This document shows, in pieces, positions 61,324-64,000 of a DNA stretch of 64,000 bases; the stretch's first letter is position 1, and the number at the start of each line of letters is the position of its first letter. The notes beneath the pieces are model-generated. The model saw only the letters and a program-made list of their open reading frames with translations. It was not told the DNA's origin and did no database searches. Source of the stretch: Streptomyces caniscabiei (lineage in GTDB: Bacteria > Actinomycetota > Actinomycetes > Streptomycetales > Streptomycetaceae); NCBI RefSeq assembly GCF_014930365.1, contig NZ_JABXWI010000016.1, positions 186,001 to 250,000 on the forward strand, in the 5' to 3' direction. The position numbers were made by a program, and so were the translations under genes.

Positions 61324-62247
61324 TCAGCGGACCGGCATGCCCTGGGGCTGCTGCGGCGCGATGCCGAGCGCGGTCGTGTACTTGCCCAGCGCCAGCTTGC
61401 CGATCGCCGGGTAGGGCCCGAGCGCCTCGGCGGCGGAGCAGCCCGCCTCCTTCGCGGCCTCCTCGATCAGACCGGCGTCGATCTCCGGCCCTATCAGGTA
61501 CGGCGCGAGAGCCAGCTGCTGCGAGCCCGACGAGCGCAGCTGCTCGGCCACGGAGGTGATCGAACCCTCCTGGTCGAGGGCGGCGGCCATCACCGGCACC
61601 GCGAGCCGCGCGGCCAGCAGCATGCCCGTGATCCCGGCGGCCTGCACGGCCTCCTCGCCGCCCACGGTGGCGAGGACGATGCCGTCCGCGGCGGTGGCGA
61701 CGGTGAACAGCCGGGCCCGGTCGGCACGTGCCAGTCCCGCCTCGGACAGGCGCACGTGCAGCGCCTCGGCGAGCAGCGGGTGCGGGCCGAGGACGTCGGT
61801 CAGCTCGGCCGCGATACGGCTCTCCATGACGGCCTGGCGGACCTGGCGGAGCGTGGCGCTGTCCGGACCGGCCAGCAGGGGCACGACGACGGCGACGAGG
61901 CCCTCCGGCTCCTTGACGTCCAGGCCGGCGGCGCGTGCCTGCTCGTAGCGGGCGGTGCGCTCCTCGGCGGCGCGCGCGAGCACCGACTGCAGCGTGGGGA
62001 ACTCGTCGGCGCCCCCGTCGACGTAACCGATGCGCGCGTCGAGGCCGGGGAGCTCGGAGCGTGCGATGCTCACGACCTCCTCGGCGAGGCTGCGCGTGGC
62101 GGCGCTGGGCGTGCCCGGCACCGCGAGGACGAGCGCGGGCGCGCCCTCGGGAGCCGCCAGCGGCTCGGGACGGCGGTGCCGCCCGGGCTGGCGGGGTCGC
62201 GGCATTCGTACAGGCAGGCCGGACGCGGGCCCAGTGGGGGAACTCAT
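61324..62247 (-). CDS. CbiX/sirohydrochlorin-chelatase-like protein lacking the usual His motif
   Basis: 307 residues in two similar halves. The first strand and loop, APALVLAVPGTPSAATRSLAEEV, align with the family's LVLVAHGSRD motif, but Pro replaces the metal-binding His. The second half has LAPYLIGPEIDAGLIEEAAKE. A true ferro- or cobalto-chelatase needs that His, so this may be a non-catalytic or differently acting relative. ATG 62247 is used. The 193 bp before it (62248-62440) is less GC-rich around 62330 and probably holds its promoter; nothing else is seen there. Confidence 0.7.
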   Translation of the reverse strand: MSSPTGPASGLPVRMPRPRQPGRHRRPEPLAAPEGAPALVLAVPGTPSAATRSLAEEVVSIARSELPGLDARIGYVDGGADEFPTLQSVLARAAEERTARYEQARAAGLDVKEPEGLVAVVVPLLAGPDSATLRQVRQAVMESRIAAELTDVLGPHPLLAEALHVRLSEAGLARADRARLFTVATAADGIVLATVGGEEAVQAAGITGMLLAARLAVPVMAAALDQEGSITSVAEQLRSSGSQQLALAPYLIGPEIDAGLIEEAAKEAGCSAAEALGPYPAIGKLALGKYTTALGIAPQQPQGMPVR

Positions 62248-62440
62248 GGCGCCGCATGTTACTGGCTTCTTGGGCTCCCCTGTTCGGGGAGGGTGCAGGT
62301 GAGCGGTATCCGTCCTGATTTGTCTGATGAGTTACGTGCCGATCAGGACCGATCGATACCGCATTAATCTGCTGAGCGGTGCACTTGGGTGACCACGGCG
62401 ACGCTTGTCCGACAGGCTGGATTACTCCCTGTTTCAGGTA

Positions 62441-63445
62441 CTACTTTTCGGCCACCACGTACAACATCCTCTCGTCGTACGGCAAGCCGAGCCCGCCGGC
62501 CGCCAACGCGGCGGCGATCCGCACGGCACCGGCGAGCGGATCCCCCTGCGCGGGCACCAGCGGCGCGTGCGGCAGCCGGTCGGCCAACTCCGCCGTCAAG
62601 GGGGCCAGGAGCGGGGCGCCCAGTGCGAACAGGCCGCCGGTCAGTGCCACTCGGGGCCCGCCCGAGGCCGGGCAGACGGCGGCCGCCGCGTCGGCCATGT
62701 GCCGGGCGGCCTCGCGCAGGATGCCGGCCGCCACCGGGTCGTCCCCGGCGCGGGCGGCCACCTCGGGCGCGAACGACGCGAGGACCGCCGGGCGGTCGGC
62801 CCTCGGGTAGATCCGGCCCGGGATCCCGGCCGGCGGGCCGAACACCTCCTCCGCGCGCGCCAGCAGCCGGGCCGAACCGCCGTCCCGCCCGTCGTGCGCC
62901 CGCATCGCCGCCTCCAGCCCGGCCCGCCCGATCCACGCGCCGCCGCCGCAGTCCCCGAGCAGGTGGCCCCAGCCGTCCGCCCGACGCCAGGCGGTCAGAT
63001 CCGTACCGATCGCGATCAGCCCCGTACCGGCGGCGATCACCGCACCCGGCCGCGCGCCGAGGGCACCCGTGTACGCGGTGACCGCGTCGGCCACCAGCGC
63101 GACCCGGCGTACCCCCCACTCGCGCCTCAGCGCGGACGGCAGCTCGGCACGCAGCTGCTCGCCGAGCGAGGCGAACCCGGCGGCTCCGACGGCCACCGCG
63201 GCCGGACCCGCGTACCCGGCGCCGGCGAGCAACCGCCGCGCCATCGGCACCAGCAGCTCCAGCAGATGACCGGCGTCGATACCGCGCGCACCGGTCCGCA
63301 CCGCCTCCCCGGACACCAGCGGCTCCCCGAGCACCTCGGTGCCCCGGGCCAGTGCCGCCCGCAACCCCGAACCGCCGGAGTCCACGGCGAGCACGACGGG
63401 AGCCTGGTCCTCGGCGGGCCCGGAGGGGCCCTCGTGACGGAGCAA
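62441..63445 (-). CDS. N-acetylglucosamine-kinase-like protein (BadF/BadG/BcrA/BcrD ATPase family)
   Basis: 334 residues. ASKHA-fold: PHOSPHATE-1 LAVDSGGSGLRAALARG, adenosine/phosphate-2 region GAVIAAGTGLIAIGTDL, WGHLLGDCGGGAWIGR and VALTGGLFALG. This subgroup contains N-acetylglucosamine kinases feeding amino-sugar catabolism and wall recycling. The start is set at TTG 63445 because AGGAAGGAGCGGGGC precedes it directly and no ATG or GTG is suitably placed. It is divergent from ung. Confidence 0.85.
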   Translation of the reverse strand: MLRHEGPSGPAEDQAPVVLAVDSGGSGLRAALARGTEVLGEPLVSGEAVRTGARGIDAGHLLELLVPMARRLLAGAGYAGPAAVAVGAAGFASLGEQLRAELPSALRREWGVRRVALVADAVTAYTGALGARPGAVIAAGTGLIAIGTDLTAWRRADGWGHLLGDCGGGAWIGRAGLEAAMRAHDGRDGGSARLLARAEEVFGPPAGIPGRIYPRADRPAVLASFAPEVAARAGDDPVAAGILREAARHMADAAAAVCPASGGPRVALTGGLFALGAPLLAPLTAELADRLPHAPLVPAQGDPLAGAVRIAAALAAGGLGLPYDERMLYVVAEK

Positions 63446-63566
63446 GCCCCGCTCCTTCCTGCCTTGCCGCTGGACGAGCAGGAAGGGTAGCGCCTGCGCG
63501 AGGGGCCGTGGGCGGAACTTCCCTGGGTATGCGGGGTGTCTGTGTGTGCCAGTAGAGTGACGCGCC

Positions 63567-64000
63567 GTGGCACCACGACCTTTGCATGAACTTGTTGAAG
63601 CGGGCTGGGCGAAGGCCCTTGAGCCGGTTGCCGAACGCATCGCCGGTATGGGCGACTTCCTGCGGGCCGAGATAGCGGCGGGCCGGACCTATCTGCCGTC
63701 CGGGGCGAACGTCCTGCGCGCCTTCCAGCAGCCCTTCGACGACGTCCGCGTCCTGATCGTCGGTCAGGACCCCTATCCCACGCCGGGCATGGCGATCGGG
63801 TTGAGCTTCGCGGTGGCGCCGGAGGTGCGTTCGCTGCCGGGCAGCCTGGAGAACATCTACCGCGAGATGCACTCCGACCTCGGACTGCCCCGGCCGTCCA
63901 ACGGCGACCTGACCCCCTGGACCCGGCAGGGCGTGCTGCTGCTCAACAGAGCGCTGACGACGGCCCCGCGCAAGCCGGCCGCGCACCGCGGCAAGGGCTG
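63567..64000 (+). CDS. ung: uracil-DNA glycosylase (5' part, cut by window end)
   Basis: Excises uracil from DNA in base-excision repair. The 144 visible residues begin MAPRPLHELVEAGWAKALEPV and contain the catalytic Asp in VLIVGQDPYPTPGMAIGLSF (family GQDPYH-like) and GVLLLNRALT (family LLLN). GTG 63567 is inferred from the alignment; no stop occurs before 64000, so the C-terminal third, including the HPS loop, lies outside. Confidence 0.93.
   Translation, partial: MAPRPLHELVEAGWAKALEPVAERIAGMGDFLRAEIAAGRTYLPSGANVLRAFQQPFDDVRVLIVGQDPYPTPGMAIGLSFAVAPEVRSLPGSLENIYREMHSDLGLPRPSNGDLTPWTRQGVLLLNRALTTAPRKPAAHRGKG

Noticed and set aside
1..64000. tRNA, rRNA, insertion sequences, integrases or CRISPR arrays
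   Set aside because: No cloverleaf-like, transposase, integrase or repeat-spacer pattern was recognised by eye on either strand; a tRNAscan or ISfinder run would be decisive.

Overview
The window is high-GC DNA (about 70% or more) with many GTG and occasional TTG starts, GGAGG-type ribosome sites, ATGA/GTGA stop-start overlaps and long GC hairpin terminators. Together with a CebR box, a DasR-like box, IdeR/DmdR1-type iron boxes, a family 2B encapsulin/2-methylisoborneol synthase pair and LAXTG (class E sortase) surface proteins, this points to a Streptomyces chromosome, probably an accessory-rich arm region. No rRNA, tRNA, CRISPR array, insertion sequence or phage module was seen.

Left part (1-16.2 kb): pyruvate carboxylase (pyc), a small lipoprotein, then a tightly coupled ten-gene operon read leftwards (16105 to 4431). 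It encodes an ATP-grasp ligase, a DUF4213/DUF364 protein, a cysteine-synthase-fold PLP enzyme, an enolase-family dipeptide epimerase, an MFS exporter, a SAM methyltransferase and a complete Opp/Dpp/Nik-type ABC importer (binding protein, two permeases, fused double ATPase). A Fur/Zur-like palindrome lies on its promoter. The best reading is a make-export-reimport system for a small dipeptide-like metallophore, laid out like the staphylopine cnt locus but with different biosynthetic enzymes. This is the main candidate for an undescribed system.

16.3-31 kb: a MoxR ATPase/vWA metallopeptidase-like/unknown triad; a DHA2 drug exporter; secreted polysaccharide enzymes (GH5 mannanase with FN3 and CBM2, SGNH esterase with CBM2 under a perfect CebR box); a large secreted subtilase; and a secreted PI-PLC-like protein. 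31-41 kb: a zinc-ribbon/peptidoglycan-binding membrane protein; the encapsulin plus terpene cyclase pair without its usual geranyl-diphosphate methyltransferase; and a glucarate uptake and catabolism operon (binding protein, two permeases, kdgD, gudD; no ATPase, so presumably served by MsiK). 41-50 kb: a fructosamine-kinase-like protein, a TerD-domain protein, a decayed TetR fragment, and divergent phenylacetate genes paaK and paaABCDE sharing PaaR-like operators.

50-57 kb: an iron-regulated cell-surface heme/iron acquisition island (HmuT-like binding protein, HtaA-domain protein, and three proteins carrying four copies of a four-cysteine domain, two with LAXTG anchors). 57-64 kb: HAD phosphatase, Lrp regulator divergent from a FUSC membrane protein, a lactonase-family protein with a DasR-like box, a CbiX-like protein lacking the usual His motif, an N-acetylglucosamine-kinase-like protein, and the 5' part of ung. 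Hairpin terminators separate most units. Four copies of the common streptomycete GCGCAGTTCCCCGCGCCCC repeat and several short tandem repeats are also present.
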